Of a stretch of 64,000 bases of DNA, positions 12,431 through 25,110 are shown piece by piece (position 1 is the stretch's first letter; every line of letters begins with the position of its first letter). The stretch spans positions 44,521,151 through 44,585,150 of the forward strand of contig CP092879.1 of assembly GCA_030710605.1 (NCBI GenBank), given 5' to 3'. A program made the translations under genes and the position numbers. The stretch is from Cordylochernes scorpioides (Eukaryota > Arthropoda > Arachnida > Pseudoscorpiones > Chernetidae). The notes under the pieces are model-generated. The model was not told where the DNA came from and did no database searches. It saw only the letters and a program-made list of their open reading frames with translations.

Positions 12431-12920
12431 ATTATGTAAATAAATTTTTCATTTTTTATTCTTACGCCTTAAGCCAGGCAGTACTTCTACCTATTTATGT
12501 TTTATATATATTCCTTAAGCTCAATTAAAGCAAATTCTAATCTCTATTATTTTTATTATACTTAAAGATTTTAACCACGACTGCAAAAAAAAAAAACAAT
12601 ATCATAATGATACTCATGTATCCAAAAATAATTATAAAATATATACCAAAGTCAAGCAACAGTTAATAATTCTGTATATTTCAAAATATTCCAAAAAAAG
12701 CGGAAAATATTTTTATATAATATATATATAGCAACAAATATCTTTTAAGAAACTGATAATTTATATTATGGTGATTGTACATATTGCTAGACACTTCTTT
12801 CATTTGTACATAGTTATTTTTTCTCTCTTTCTCCTTGTTAATATCATATGAAAATTCTATTCACTGCTTAAAATTATATATATATATATGTACATTATAA
12901 AGGACTGCGGCGTATGATTA

Positions 12921-13365
12921 TAAAACAACACTTAAAGTTTCACCGCATAAGTTTATTTTCTGTGAAAAATCAATATTTATTTCAAAGAGAAATATTAACT
13001 ATTTCATACTTTTTTCTAGATGAAGTATGAAAGGGTGAAAATATGAAGAGCAATGGCGAAGTATGAAGTATGAAAGGGTGAAAATATGAAGAGTAATGGC
13101 GAACGGAAAAATAAAAGTGTCCAGGGGCGGGAATCGAATTGTTGTGGGTTCGATTCCGCCCCTGGACACTTTAATTTTTCCGTTCGCCATTACTCTTCAT
13201 ATTTTCACCCTTTCATACTTCATACTTCGCCATTGCTCTTCATATTTTCACCCTTTCATACTTCCTCTAAAAAAATTAAAAATAGTTAATATTTCTCTTT
13301 GAAATAAATATTGATTTTTCACAGAAAAGAAACTTATGCGGTGAAACTTTAAGTGTTGTTTTATA
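12921..13365. repeat. Fold-back element with a tRNA-like core
   Basis: Two arms of about 215 bp are near-perfect reverse complements, centred near 13143. The centre is GTGTCCAGGGGCGGGAATCG facing its own complement: two 3' halves of the tRNA-like core seen in the array at 43252-44057. Each arm also has ATGAAGAGTAATGGCGAACGG and CACCGCATAAG, both related to that array. An internal tandem duplication of the 'TGAAGTATGAAAGGGTGAAA' block occurs in both arms. It is a snapback derivative of the same family. Confidence 0.85.
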
Positions 13366-13861
13366 TATATATGTATAGATAAATGCAAAGGCATACATGT
13401 TTGACAGCGCAGGTGTCCCTTGGGAGTCATAACGCTTTAAATTGCAATAAAATTTGAAAAATGCTAATATACTTTGATCTTTTTCATGTATATAATGTTC
13501 ATAACACATACACTCACCACCTCCCTATATTTAAATACTTCCTATTTAAAACCTTCATAGCAGACCTATTAAATATAGGCTTAAACAACCCATATTCGAT
13601 ATTTTATAAAAAATATTCCTAAATGGAAGTCATGTGTTTCAAACAGATGTTGTGTATGGTAATCTGCAAATAAGGCGAGTAATACTTTTTTTAAATGCTT
13701 TATTTAAAAATTGAATACAAATGCTAAATAAAAACTAAAAAAGGTCACACAAACACCATATATTTGGCCCTAGTAAAGATAAGAGACTAGTCATCTAAAA
13801 TTGATAAAAATCTAAAAGTTTCTAGAGAATAACATCCAACCCCAAGGAATAGAAAAAAACT
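13366..13861. other. AT-rich sequence with no supported gene
   Basis: Only short ORFs are present. This stretch may belong to the left arm of the inverted duplication, but its partner would lie beyond base 64000. Confidence 0.5.
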
Positions 13862-14121
13862 AGAATGTAGATTGCATCAAACTATAATGTGATTGAGAAA
13901 CTAGAGAAAAAGCTAAAATAGTTCATAATTGTGCATGATAGAGGAGTATAAAGATAATAAAACTTTCTTCTATAATATAAAATATATTTAACTCTATCTA
14001 TATATTAAAATCTCTCTATAATTTTTCTAAGTTATACTATGTGGATTTTAGAAAGGTATAAGGTAAAATAATTATTCCATTTCGAGGTTTTGAAGATGGG
14101 TTAAAAGGAATATGGATTGTT

Positions 14122-14374
14122 CTACTTTCCGGACATGTCAACAAGGATCTTGAGGAGAGGTCTTAGTGGGGTTTTGGGAACGGGGACGACTTCATCGTGG
14201 GATGGGAAGGAGAGACCGCTACAGGCCGCGGTGCCCGGGGCATACCCCGCACAAGCCAGTGCCATCACATCCCCGGTGTAGCTGTTTACAACCTCCTCCA
14301 GGAATTTGCCTGTCTCGGTCGAGCAATGGTCGTGGGTTGCTTTTACAGCACAATCACGGAATTCCGCGAAGTTG
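14122..14374 (-). CDS. Terminal exon D3' (left-arm copy) of cysteine-rich secreted-type protein
   Basis: On the - strand the acceptor TTGATTCGCAG is followed by one base and then codons for NFAEFRDC and so on, ending LVDMSGK before the stop. It keeps four cysteines (FRDC, HDHC, LACAG, TAAC), as in D1 and D2. The protein is identical to the right-arm D3. Two silent changes separate them: the first exon base (C here, T there), which completes a TG? cysteine codon either way, and a glycine codon (GGC here, GGT there). It needs an upstream phase-2 donor, which exon C' at 30341 supplies. Function unknown. Confidence 0.8.
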
Positions 14375-14848
14375 CTGCGAATCAAACACATTGTGATGTT
14401 TATATATACATAGCAATAAGAAAGCAACAATTTGAGAGATAGTTACCTGAAATTATTTAAAAGTAAAATATAACAAAGGTATTATATTTGACCTTATTAA
14501 ACATGACCCTCATCGACAAAGACACCTTAAAAATAGATATTCGCATTAAACCTCGGCTAAAGATGTTTTTATCTTCTTATTTATTGAGATTTTATACATA
14601 TAACAAACTCACATACTAATTTTATGAAACTAAGCGAAGAGAAGATACTTTTCATAAGTTTTCATTACGAACAACAAATCATATAAAAGGGCTAAAACAT
14701 TTGTGCTGATAATTATTGAAAATAAATTTATTTACTTTCTTCAGGGAATCAAAATATAAGCTTCATAGGTTAGATTATAACGAAGAGAATAATAAACAAA
14801 ATATATAACTGCTGTTTTGTATTTCAAACAACGGAATATTTAGTGCAT

Positions 14849-14927
14849 ATAAACTCATGAACAAAACATAAATATCCCGATATATACGCTGAAAAGAACA
14901 ACTTAAAGTTATGTCCATGAGCGTATT
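14849..14927. mobile_element. Internally deleted Tc1-like MITE
   Basis: The ends TAAACTCATGAACAAAACAT and AAGTTATGTCCATGAGCGTA form a terminal inverted repeat of the 'ACTCATGGACAAAACTT' type. The right-arm counterpart at 62801-63013 keeps about 130 bp of interior that is missing here. Confidence 0.7.
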
Positions 14928-16369
14928 ATTAAATGTCTACATCAGCCTTTTTAATTCCTTATTTCTAATGTTTCTGTGACCTTCTGTTATTCTTTTCAGG
15001 GAAACCAAATCATATTCATAATTTCAAATTGTAAAAGTGTTATTTTTCTGAAAACTTATTATATTTGGATAATGAACTCTTAGAAAAGATTTCTTGAATA
15101 TCAATATATTGTGTTTAATAGTTAAATAATGAAACCTGATTCATAGAAATCCTGTGTTATTCAAAACAACTGACACTTTCCTCAACCATTAACTACATCT
15201 TGTTATCTATAAGGAGACTTCAGGAGCGATAACAAATTTCACAAGAAATGATCATAAAATAATCGTCACGGGTTTTATAGCCATATGAATGTAATAAACA
15301 TTTAGTTTTTTAAATCCTTAGTACTTCAATAAAATATACATAATAATAGTTACCAATATATTGCAACTATTTCTCTATCAAACACCAACAAAGCCTTTAG
15401 TAAGACACAAGTCTTATACAGATTCTCCTCTCTCATTGCCGATTCCACGATATCCTCATGATGATCAATTACCATCATGCAGTAAAGAAGAAAACGATGA
15501 ATATATGTTATTTTTTCCTTCCTAATTTTTATCTTATTTTCTCCTCAATTCATTGGTTGATGGGTGGTATTCTTGTCTTCCTAAAGTTTAATTTTCAAAG
15601 TTTTTACGAAGTTCATTCTCTTGTCTTTTTATCATAGTGGTCCTTACATACCTTTACGTAGCATTGCTGTAAACACGTGTACTAGACAGGATGCCCAAAG
15701 GTAATCATCTTTTTAATCATTTCCAGAAGGATATATCCTTCTAGATAATATTTAAGACATATCTGTTACTTAGACTGTCATTACATAGTTTTCTAATGAT
15801 CAGAAGACCATTTATCTAGGAGTTATTAAACTCTATCTAAAAATAGAGACTAGGTTTTCGAAATTCTACATGATAAAATATCTAATAGATATATTAATAA
15901 TTAAAAGCTATATATTACTTTTATTTACGGAAATTGTTCTTTGTGAATCTTTATAGTTAAATTAGTGAAGGATTTATAAAAAAATCAAAAATTTAACCAA
16001 AGAGAATGATTTAATTGTTTAAAAAAGCGATCAATCGAGCAAGTCATCCTACTTGAGTCGCTTTACTACTGGCTTTAATCGAAGAAGAATTGTGGACAAT
16101 TTATAAAATCGAATACTTCTAAAAATATATATTAATAAAGACTTCGCTTGAGCGCTTTACTAATTTAACAATAATCCGTATTATATTTTTTTATTGAAAG
16201 TTTTTATACAATGTTCTTGCATTTGAATCTATCATTTAACCGTAACGTTGAAGACCTCGCTTGAAAGCTTGCCTATTTTCACAATATAAGTTTATTTATT
16301 GACAAATATTTATTGAATGTTTTTATACAATGTGTATGTATTGGAATCTATCGGTCAATGTTGAGAACT

Positions 16370-16560
16370 TTCTTGTTGGTTGTCTGAGGTTGTCCAGGAA
16401 GGCTGAAGGACACGACCTTGATCGACCTTCACCCTCTGGTTTATCGGCCGCCCTTCGGCCAATTTAACTGCTGGGCTAATTGCCGAGGACGTGCCCTTGG
16501 GCCACAACAAAGGCTTGTTTACCATGGGGTACCTATGGCCGATAATGCCCAGTTAGAATT
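16370..16560. repeat. GC-rich conserved island (left copy)
   Basis: This is a 190 bp block far richer in GC than its surroundings, with TTATCGGCCGCCCTTCGGCC hairpin sequence and 'GCCGAGGACGTGCCCTTGGGCC'-like pairing. The right-arm copy at 61185-61375 is nearly unchanged although its AT-rich flanks differ more. No long ORF is present. It could be a SINE-like repeat or a structured non-coding RNA. Confidence 0.5.
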
Positions 16561-17229
16561 GACGCTATGTTATTAGAAGTAAAAAAATCGTGAATCGATG
16601 AGTTTCTTGTAGGATTTTTTATTCAGCCGACCTTTCGGGCATTTCTGCCCTTCTAATATGAGAGAGGATAAATTTTGTTGTATATCTGCATATTTTTGTC
16701 GTTCATATTTCTTTATATGCAAATATATATATGTGCAAATATGTATATGCAAAATAAAATTTATTCTTTCTTATACGTTCTTGTAGAAGGGGAATATTCT
16801 CAAAAACTCAGCTAAATAATAAAAACAAACATTAAACTCTTCGCCTCACGATTCTGTTCTTCTGATTATTTACTATTCCAGGTGGTTATCCAAGTTATGT
16901 TATTGACACAATGACTTACAATCTTCACTAGGCTTACTGATTGGTGAGATATTTATAATTTATTTCTACTGTAATAGTATCAGTTTGTTTACTTTGCGTA
17001 AAAGAGGAAATTTCGAATTTCTAACTATCAAAACCTATGAATTCGATATTATTGGATAAGAAGAGCCTAAATTTACAGCTAAATCTTTCATATTTCTGTT
17101 TGATAATAGAATACTCACATTAATCGATGAAATTTAGATTTTCTTATTATATCAGAGTGGAATCAACACACTCCATCTCAATTAAGGATTTTTCAATATA
17201 AGGCAATAACGTGCCATTAATATATAGGA

Positions 17230-17350
17230 TATAAAAACGTTAAGGCACGAATGTTTATTTTACACATAAAAATAACTTATACTATTCTTACTTCGATGGA
17301 AAAATAGTGAGAGGGCTTGGCTTATTAGTGGTGAACCCTTCCAGCGGTTT
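17230..17350 (-). repeat. Dispersed 'GGCGAAACCGCT...GGGTTCACCACTRATRAGCCAAG' element
   Basis: On the - strand the block reads TTGGCGAAACCGCTGGAAGG and GTTCACCACTAATAAGCCAAGCCCTC, then a short sequence that recurs with many copies. Others are at 4868, 22795, 26230-26440, 26575, 31435, 31830, 45690, 46040, 51335, 51525-51720, 55045 and 60370. Copies at 26230-26440 and 51525-51720 are flanked by inverted 'CATGAATGTTTCTTT'-type arms, so this is a MITE or SINE-like family. Confidence 0.7.
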
Positions 17351-18677
17351 CGCCAATTTAATCTACCAAACCGCTTTTTAGAGTTCTAATACTGTTTTGT
17401 ATCATTCTGCTTTTACATGCTACACTGAAGGGTGGAATCTTAGAAATGGTATTTAAGCAAACTATGTACATATATTTTTAGGAGAGTAAAATTACATATA
17501 AATATTTGCATCGAGCAATGTCTTTGGGCAAGCAATAATTTCAATAGTTTTATGATTTTTTTTTCTCTGGATTGTTATAAATACCAATTTTGGTGGCATG
17601 GATACAATCAAGATAGTGAGAAATTTCGCTATTACCTAATATACATAATGTTATCTCTCTCAAACTACTCAACACCATCATACTAGAGTCTATACAAAAG
17701 ATTTTATTCAAAAATAGTGTAACTAATCCTTTCATTAAAAACGCCTCCATTGTTATTGAAAGACTGAGTTTTGATCGTGTGAAGTAGGATGGATTGCGCG
17801 CCCTCTCAATATTTTCTCAATATTATATTTTCTCTTATTTACATATTTTGGGATATAGGATATAAAACAACAAGGAATATCTTAATATTGTCTTTAAGTT
17901 TCAATATAATATATATACGGTAAATTATTAGGAATTTCACTCACGTCAAAGTAAATGAGGTATTTCATTATAAATAAAGAGTATAGTAGTATAAATAAAA
18001 TTGGCATTTAGCTAATATGGTAATTTAAAAGGAAGCTTACGAGGATACACCATTCTCTTGATCAGACATTACTATATCACAAATATCCATCTAAAATGGC
18101 CTCTATTGCGCCTTTTTTGAAAACTAGGGCTATGAAAAACCTAGTTACTGAGGTATACTGGTGTTCATAAAGGTCATTTTCATTTCCATGATATGTAGCC
18201 AGTCTAGAACTGTAATTCGAATAGAATCGAATTTGGATAATTCGAAGCCCAAAGAACAATAAAAATCGAATTATCCAAAAATTCGAATTGACAACGGAAA
18301 TTCTATTCATAGGAAATTCTAGGGACCAAGATAAATATTGGAATTAAAGACGTTAGAATTATTCAGGTTCTACTGTATTAGGATAATTTTAGATAATTTT
18401 TTGTTCTTATCTTGTTGTTGTATTTGTTTTGCATTGAAAAGAATGTGAAAGATGAATCTTGGTGTCATATAATAGTCTTCTATCAGCATTGGACCACTCT
18501 TCTTCTTTTGTTGAAGTTCCAAAATATTTCTTGCTCATTTTATTGTATCTTATTTCGGAACTTATGTTTTGTGTCTCTAAGAAAAGCACCAAACATATCT
18601 CTCTATTCTAAATATAGTTTTATTTCTCTTTAAGTTTTCTCTAGCTAAGGTAACATAAGATTCCATTCGTTGGATAG

Positions 18678-18924
18678 CTATCGCATGCTAGTAATGATTG
18701 AGAGGAGAGGCTTGATCACAGTGATGGCTGAAGGAATCTCCTCATTGTGGGATGGAATCTTGATATTCTCGCAAGCAGCAGACCCCACTTCAAATCCAAC
18801 GCATGCCAGGGTCATGACCTCTCCTGTATAACTGTCCATCACCTGATCCAAGAATTCTGCCACGTCAGCATTGCAGTGAGTGTGTGCAGCCTTCAATGAG
18901 CAAGATTTGAAGTCGGCGAAAGAG
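18678..18924 (-). CDS. Terminal exon D2' (left-arm copy) of cysteine-rich secreted-type protein
   Basis: On the - strand the acceptor GTGTTTCCAG precedes one base and the codons SFADFKSC. Cysteines follow in HTHC, LACVGF and SAAC, and the reading frame ends ITSMR-stop. The encoded residues are identical to the right-arm copy at 58811-59057. The amphipathic stretch between the second and third cysteines (AEFLDQVMDSYTGEVMTLA) looks helical. The upstream in-frame ATG lies before a good acceptor, so I treat this as an exon rather than a stand-alone ORF. Confidence 0.82.
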
Positions 18925-19796
18925 CTGGAAACACGACCCCAAGTCATAATTCGTCAAGTTGCTTACTGAAGATAAATAAACGCTGACTCCAAATTAGAAT
19001 ATAATTTGAAATATTTTAAAGAAATTAAGTTAAGAATAATATGCGATTCTATTTTTTATAGATGGAATTCTGGTATATATCAATATCTTGATTGAAAGTT
19101 GAGCTTCTCAAGGAATAAACCTTTTCGCTTTCGATTTTCTTGATATTATAAATTTATATTCTCTTTCTTAAAACAAATAGAGAGACTTTATCGTTAAAAT
19201 AAAGTCGACAAATACAATTATTACTATTGAAGGTCTCTGTAAAACCCTAGATTATTTTTAATATTATCCCATTGTATAATTATACAAGGTCATGAAGAAT
19301 GAATAAGTCTCCATGATAGGTAAAAAGAGCTGCTGTTGTTGGTTAGCTCTCCAATGGGCATCACATGGAGGTGACAGTCAGACTTTTCCTCTTGGATTCA
19401 CTAGGTTAATGGTCAACCAAATGTTACGAAACCATTTTTGCTAAATTTTGAATGTAGGCCATGGTTTTAGGTGCTATGGCTCTCGTCAGACCAAGACGGC
19501 GTCGATTTTACAAGGCCCAGTGAAGGAACCTTGAAATATCTCCAATTTGCTTAAGATGTAATTTGAGATGGCAAAATGACTGAGATAATTCTATGGTTGG
19601 AAAATATTAGATTTTGTTTAAGAACATAATCATGAAAAGGAAAATACACTTTTTACTTCTAAATATATACCCAGTCGATGAACCTTTCTGCAATCATTTT
19701 TGAATGTTATTTAGATGAAAAAATCTATATATCTCTCATATATCTTTGTAATTATAGATTATTTCTTCTCTATTTAATTTATATATATTTAGATAT

Positions 19797-20007
19797 GAAA
19801 AAACAATAGAAAAAAATAAAAGATAAGTGGGTCAGGTGTTGATATTAAAAATAAAGAAGGCATCTCCTGGCCACAAGCACATGTGCTTGGCCAAATATCT
19901 CGGAGTAAGCTAAATAAACGTTTAGTTTATTTTTACTCCACTAGATGGCGCTCTGCCATCTAAAAAGCACATGTGCTTGTGGCCAGGAGATGCCTTCTTT
20001 ATTTTTA
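19797..20007 (-). mobile_element. Left-arm-only hairpin element with 12 bp target duplication
   Basis: It is flanked by ATATTTAGATAT at 19785-19796 and 20008-20019. The right arm has this 12-mer once (as its complement, 57941-57952) and no insertion. The body is a long hairpin of about 44 bp arms (AAAGAAGGCATCTCCTGGCC, AAGCACATGTGCTT) around ACTAGATGGCGCTCTGCCATC. On the - strand a tail 'ATCAACACCTGACCCACTTA' and a T-rich end follow. It shares GGCCAA, TAGATGGCGC and GAGATGCCTTTTT landmarks with the hammerhead element. Confidence 0.85.
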
Positions 20008-21039
20008 ATATTTAGATATATTTTATAAAATATTCATAATTTAAAAAAAATATATATAAATATATCTATATAACTAAAATTAATATTTAAAATCTCCATT
20101 GCTGTGAAAGTGACTTCATTCTTAGAGAACTTATTATATTATACATTATCTTCTAAAAGAAGAAAGAGAAATATATTGGTTCAATATTTTGGAATAATTA
20201 ATGCTGAACTCAAACACCTGGTTCATAGGACTAAACCCATATAATATAGGTAATATCGTTATCTAGTTTATGTACATGAACCAGTGTTCAGCACAGTCGT
20301 TAGTCTCTTCTTCTTAGTCCTTGAATATCAGCAAATAGAAGGTCCACTGCATAAGCAAATTTTATTTGATTCGAATGACTAGTTTGAAAGGTATGTTTTC
20401 TTCAATGTGATCTACTTATAGCCATAGTCTGGTGATAATATATTGTCTTGGTGTAGGTTGTCAATTCGATGAGGATTGTTATAGGAAAAATAATGCTGTG
20501 GTTTGTTTTCTGAATTTTTATGCTTTTGATCTAATATAGGTTCACCAATTTTGAGAAATCTCTTTTACCATCAAGGGCTGGTGAGTGTCCTCTTTAATTT
20601 TATAATGTATTTGAAGACTTATCACGGTGTCCTCTTTTCGGTGTCCTCTTGGATTTGCCGCTCTAAGGCGTTGTCCAACCTCTTCCACGTGGAGTGGTCA
20701 GCTAGGAATTTTCAATTCAAATATTTGGAACCATTTAGTGGAATTTCTCATACTCATCCAGTATTTTGAGAAGCATGTATACACTCATGGACAAAACTTG
20801 AGGAAGTTCCATATTTTAAGTATAAACTACTCCTTATTTGTTATATAACGGCGGATTTCTCCTAAATGTATATTCGAACGTTCTCATTTTCAAAATATAA
20901 AAAAATATAATAATAAATATAAATATATATGCTGAAATGTATAACATTTCTTTTGTTTTTCCATGAATGGAAATGCTATGGAAATATAAGTTCTTTTTTA
21001 TATCTACTAAGATAAACTTCATTAATATAACTAACTATT

Positions 21040-21233
21040 AAAATTAATAAAGGCATATCCTGACCAAAAGCACATGTGCTTTTTAGATGGCAGAGCGCCA
21101 TCTAGTGGAACAGAAAACAACTAAACATTGATTTAACCTGTTCCCTGAAGTAAATCAATGTTTAGTTGATTTCAGTTCTGCCATCTAAAAAACACATGTG
21201 GTTTTGGTCAGGACATGCCTTTATTAATTTTAT
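21040..21233. repeat. Hairpin element, variant (left copy)
   Basis: The terminal arms are TTAATAAAGGCATATCCTGA and its complement, each followed by AAAGCACATGTGCTTT-type palindromes and AGATGGCAGAGCGCCATCT. A matching copy lies at 56703-56898 in the right arm, so it predates the split of the two arms. Confidence 0.82.
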
Positions 21234-24200
21234 AATATCAACATCTAACCTTTTTATTATTTTTTTCTATTATTTTTTCATAACTAACAATAATACAAGA
21301 TCTTCGTACTACACCCATGTTCTCGCAAGAATACTTAAAATTGAGGATTTCATTTTATCAAACATACTTAAAAAATTGAAATGAATTATTATAAAAAGAA
21401 GACTGCAAAAAATAATGAAATATATAACCTTATAATTGAAAAATTATAAAAAAATACTATGAAGATTATAATGATTATTTCAGAGAATATTCTAGAAAAC
21501 TCAAGATTACCAAAATTTATCCAGCCAAATGTTTATAATATAAAATTTATACGTGGCATGGCGACTTTAACACGTACTTGAATTGATAGAACTGATTTTT
21601 CTATCTTCTTACGTGACCAAGAAGAATATAACTCGGAACATATTTTAATCCGGTGCCCACATGTTGCAGATTTGAGAGTACAATGTCAAATGAACAGTTC
21701 CAGTTTAAGCCGAATGGTTTTCAGTAAAGAAGAATATAGAAAATTAAAAATATTCTGCAGACTCTCCCTCAACTACCGTGGACCTAAATTACACTAATGA
21801 ATTGAAAATTCTAACTTCAATTTGTATATTTTATTAATTTTAAACATTCTATATTCATATAATTAATTTATTGGTTAATTATTATAATATATATTGAAAA
21901 TTATTGATTCTTTAAAAATAGAAAATAAGATTTAATACGTAAATACACTCTTTCTTGTATAAAGGGTTTGCTCTAAAATGTATATTTATATAATATTTCA
22001 CTATCTCTCTCTTTAATACTAAAATATTTTAATATATATTTTGATAGAGATGAAATAAAATATTTTGAATATTTACACGCAACTATCCACATAGGATATA
22101 ACTTATGTGTGTTTTGGAATAATTAAATAAAATAAATCATTTTACTGAAGTAAAATTACCAAGGCATGGCTCTCAAATGTATACTTATTCTTGTGAGTCC
22201 TTAGTAGCACTATCCATACATGTATCGAAGAAGAAATAAAAGTTAACGGCGACGAAATTCTTTATTTAAATATAAATAAATTAAACTTGTTGCCGTAAAC
22301 TTTGATTCCTTCTTCAAGATGATGTCTGGTGATTCCTTCTCTTGTAATATTGAGAATTTATCATTAAAATACTTTTAATAATGTATATATCTTTATTTTA
22401 ATGTTAACCCAAGTCAATTATATTCTGAAGAAGTATACCCATTTCGTTTTGACCAAAACAATATCTGTACATCTCAATTATTTAAGCTTCAACTCCATTT
22501 TTTCTTCTTCAATGAGATAGAAAAATACATTATTATAAAGCTTTAGATTTTACTAATATTTACTTGATTCTTTGGGGAAAAACATAAGAAAATTTCAAGT
22601 ATTGAATAAGTCTGAACCATGTAATAGTTCAAAAGTCGAATTAATTGGCAAGAATATGGATTCAGTAGTTTAGGATATGTTACAAAACAGACAAGCAAAC
22701 CAATTCTGTTGTAGGAAATGAGAGGATTGGAGCATGAATGTATTTTTTACACATAAAACAAACTTCTACTGTCCTTACTGTGATGAAAAATTTATTGGGT
22801 GGGCTTGGCTCATCAATGGTGAACTTTCCCAAGTTTTCATTATCATTAAACATCCCTTTGAAGGAAGATAAAAATTATGTGAAATTGACTATTAAATGAC
22901 ATTTTTTTCTTTCTCTCTTATTACTATATTAGCATATATATTCTATTATTGTGCGGCAGAGTATATTTTAAAGAAAAATATATTAATATATGGTTATTTT
23001 ATATATTTTGTTATATTTAGCATATTTATTTCTATGCTTCTGTACTTCCATGTTGGTTTGTTCAAAATAAAATGCTTTTTTATTTTCATGGTTGTCTTCC
23101 CTCATTTTCAACGTGACATCTTGGTGGAGATGCTGGGTAGACTAAGGAAGACAAACTGAAGATCGCCGAGGAGACCTCGTGGCTGTGAGTACTGTAAACT
23201 ACATTTACCGCGACCAACTTAAGGATTCCATCGTCGTGTCAAAGTCAAGACTTCAAGAAGACGATGTTTCCATAGGTCGTTGTAAGGATAAATTCGATCT
23301 TCACACCGCAAGAAAAAGGACGTAAAGCCATTAAGAACTTTAGACATAACGGAATGAATTGTATATTTTAAATTCAGAATAATGGTGCTTATAGTAATTA
23401 ATTTATTTAATCATATCTATTAATAAGATAGTTTAAAAATTTGTTAACACAATGTTCTCTTTGAGGTTGAACATTCAAACCGGAAAACCCAGATTAAATC
23501 GAGTAATTGCGTTAGTTTTAATCCATATATTTTAAAAAGGATATATCTACATTAACCATTCTTGATTTCTTTACCTTCCGACGTTTCTGAGATTCACTGT
23601 CACCTTCCTCAGGGGAAAATTTTTCTTTTTTGAAATATTTTTTCTTCTTCTTCTTCTTAAAAAAAAATACTTTTTCGCTTAAATATCAAAACAATGCATC
23701 TTTTTGATCTTTTATTATTAGCAGAACGCTCTCTTATTTATATTGTAATAATTGTAGTAATATATATTGCAAAAATGCGAGAGGACAATACTCTTTGTGC
23801 ATACGTAATTATTCTGAATATATACAGTGCATCAAAAACCCTTTCTTAACAGTCCTCGTTTCCGAATGTTTTCATCTTAACAGATTTATTGTGTGAATAA
23901 TCTAAATCCGGTTAATATTTATATATTAAAAAGAGACAAAATTATTTGCTTATTAGCTTCGTTACTATTTTACCCTTCATAGATATCCCCTTTAATTAGG
24001 ACACATCCTTCTATTAAATAAGAGTTCTTTATATATAAATATATATTTAGAAATCAACTTTTATTGTGCTAAAAGATTTACCAATTAATAAGCGTATTAG
24101 TATTTAATTTTCCTGACACATTTAAAATTTGCAAATACATTACATGCAAATTATGAAGCTCTGAAAAGACCCAAATTTAGAAGTTTTCTTATTGAAGCTT

Positions 24201-24300
24201 ATTTCCATTTAGAGAAGTCATTTTCAAATTTGATGAATATATCTCGAATCTGATCTTAGTGTTAACTCTCAAATGCATTTTCAATACACTATATATATAT

Positions 24301-24490
24301 TAAAAATAAAGAAGGCATCTCCCGACCACGAGCACATGTGCTTTTTAGATAAAAGAGCGCCATCTAGTGGAAATATAAATAAAAAGCACATGTGCTCGTG
24401 GTCAGGAGATGCCTTCTTTATTTTTAATATCAACACCTGACCCACTTATCTTTTATTTTTGTCTATCGTTTTATCATATATATATATAAC
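24301..24490. repeat. Hairpin element (left copy)
   Basis: It has the same arms as the element at 19797 (AAAGAAGGCATCTCC, GAGCACATGTGCTTTTT) around GAGCGCCATCTAGTGG, and the 'ATATCAACACCTGACCCACT' tail. The right copy is at 53515-53700. The loop is shorter than in other members. Confidence 0.82.
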
Positions 24491-24732
24491 CTCCCGAAAG
24501 AGTTTTAAAAATAAATATTATTAAATTTTGATTTTTTGAAATGAATTCCTATCTACCCTATGGCTTTTTAACAAATATTTATAATTATAGTTACATACAT
24601 CCATATTTTGGACTTAATCTAAACGCTAACTAACTAAGAATAATTAAACATTCTCTAGTCTAAATATATTTTTTATTTTTAAAGTTCTCTAGCTAAAAGG
24701 TAACATATAAGAGTCCAGTATTTGGACATTCA

Positions 24733-24976
24733 TCACATTTCTGTAATGATTTTAAGGAGGGGTTTGACCACAGTTATGGCCGATGGAACCTCTTCATTAT
24801 GGGATGGAATCTTGTAGTTGCCGCATGCCGTGGAACCCACTTCGAATCCCACACATGCCAGTTTCATTACATCTCCTGTGTAACTGTCCATCACCTGATC
24901 CAGTAAGTTCGCCACATCAGCATTGCAGTGAGTGTGTGCCACTTTCAAAGTGCAAGATTTGAAGTCGGCGAAAGAG
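24733..24976 (-). CDS. Terminal exon D1' (left-arm copy) of cysteine-rich secreted-type protein
   Basis: On the - strand, acceptor CGTGTTTCCAG leads to one base and then SFADFKSC, as in D2. The four cysteines are kept, and the exon ends with LKIITEM-stop. The protein matches right-arm D1 completely. The only coding change I see is a silent TTC/TTT phenylalanine at the start. It is closer to D2 than to D3. An AATAAA lies about 60 bp after the stop (TTAAAAATAAAAAAT on the coding strand), which suits a last exon. Confidence 0.82.
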
Positions 24977-25110
24977 CTGGAAACACGAATTCATATTATC
25001 ATTCTATAAGTTACTGTTCTAGCTAAACGATTCTATCTAAATCTAACTAAGAGAGAAGAATGTTATAAAATATCAAAAACCTTTCGCAATATACCAATGG
25101 TATATATATA

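Larger units (their letters stand above)
11835..12520 (+). repeat. Dispersed repeat interrupted by the hammerhead element; intact copy at 41284-41560
   Basis: The flanks (ATCGACCGCCAGAAGTTACG on the left, CGCCTTAAGCCAGGCAGTAC on the right) also occur as one continuous block on the - strand at 41284-41560. There the two sides meet at a single ATTATGTAAATAA. That second copy is therefore an empty site for the insertion at 11925-12430. Confidence 0.8.
14375..18677. other. Intron or intergenic DNA between D3' and D2' with repeats
   Basis: It holds a shortened Tc1-like MITE (14849-14927), the GC-rich island (16370-16560) and a dispersed fold-back (17230-17350). No exon was recognised. Confidence 0.6.
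18925..24732. other. Intron or intergenic DNA between D2' and D1' with repeats
   Basis: It holds a left-arm-only hairpin insertion (19797-20007), a Tc1-like terminal repeat near 20778, a second hairpin element (21040-21233) and a third (24301-24430). No exon was recognised. Confidence 0.6.

Noticed and set aside
14166-14442. Plus-strand ORFs over the D3' exon (and their mirror at 63420-63696)
   Set aside because: They are antisense shadows of a conserved exon with correct splice sites on the other strand.
19850-19990. CACATGTG sites as E-box regulatory elements
   Set aside because: They are the palindromic parts of a hairpin transposon found in many copies, with no promoter nearby.
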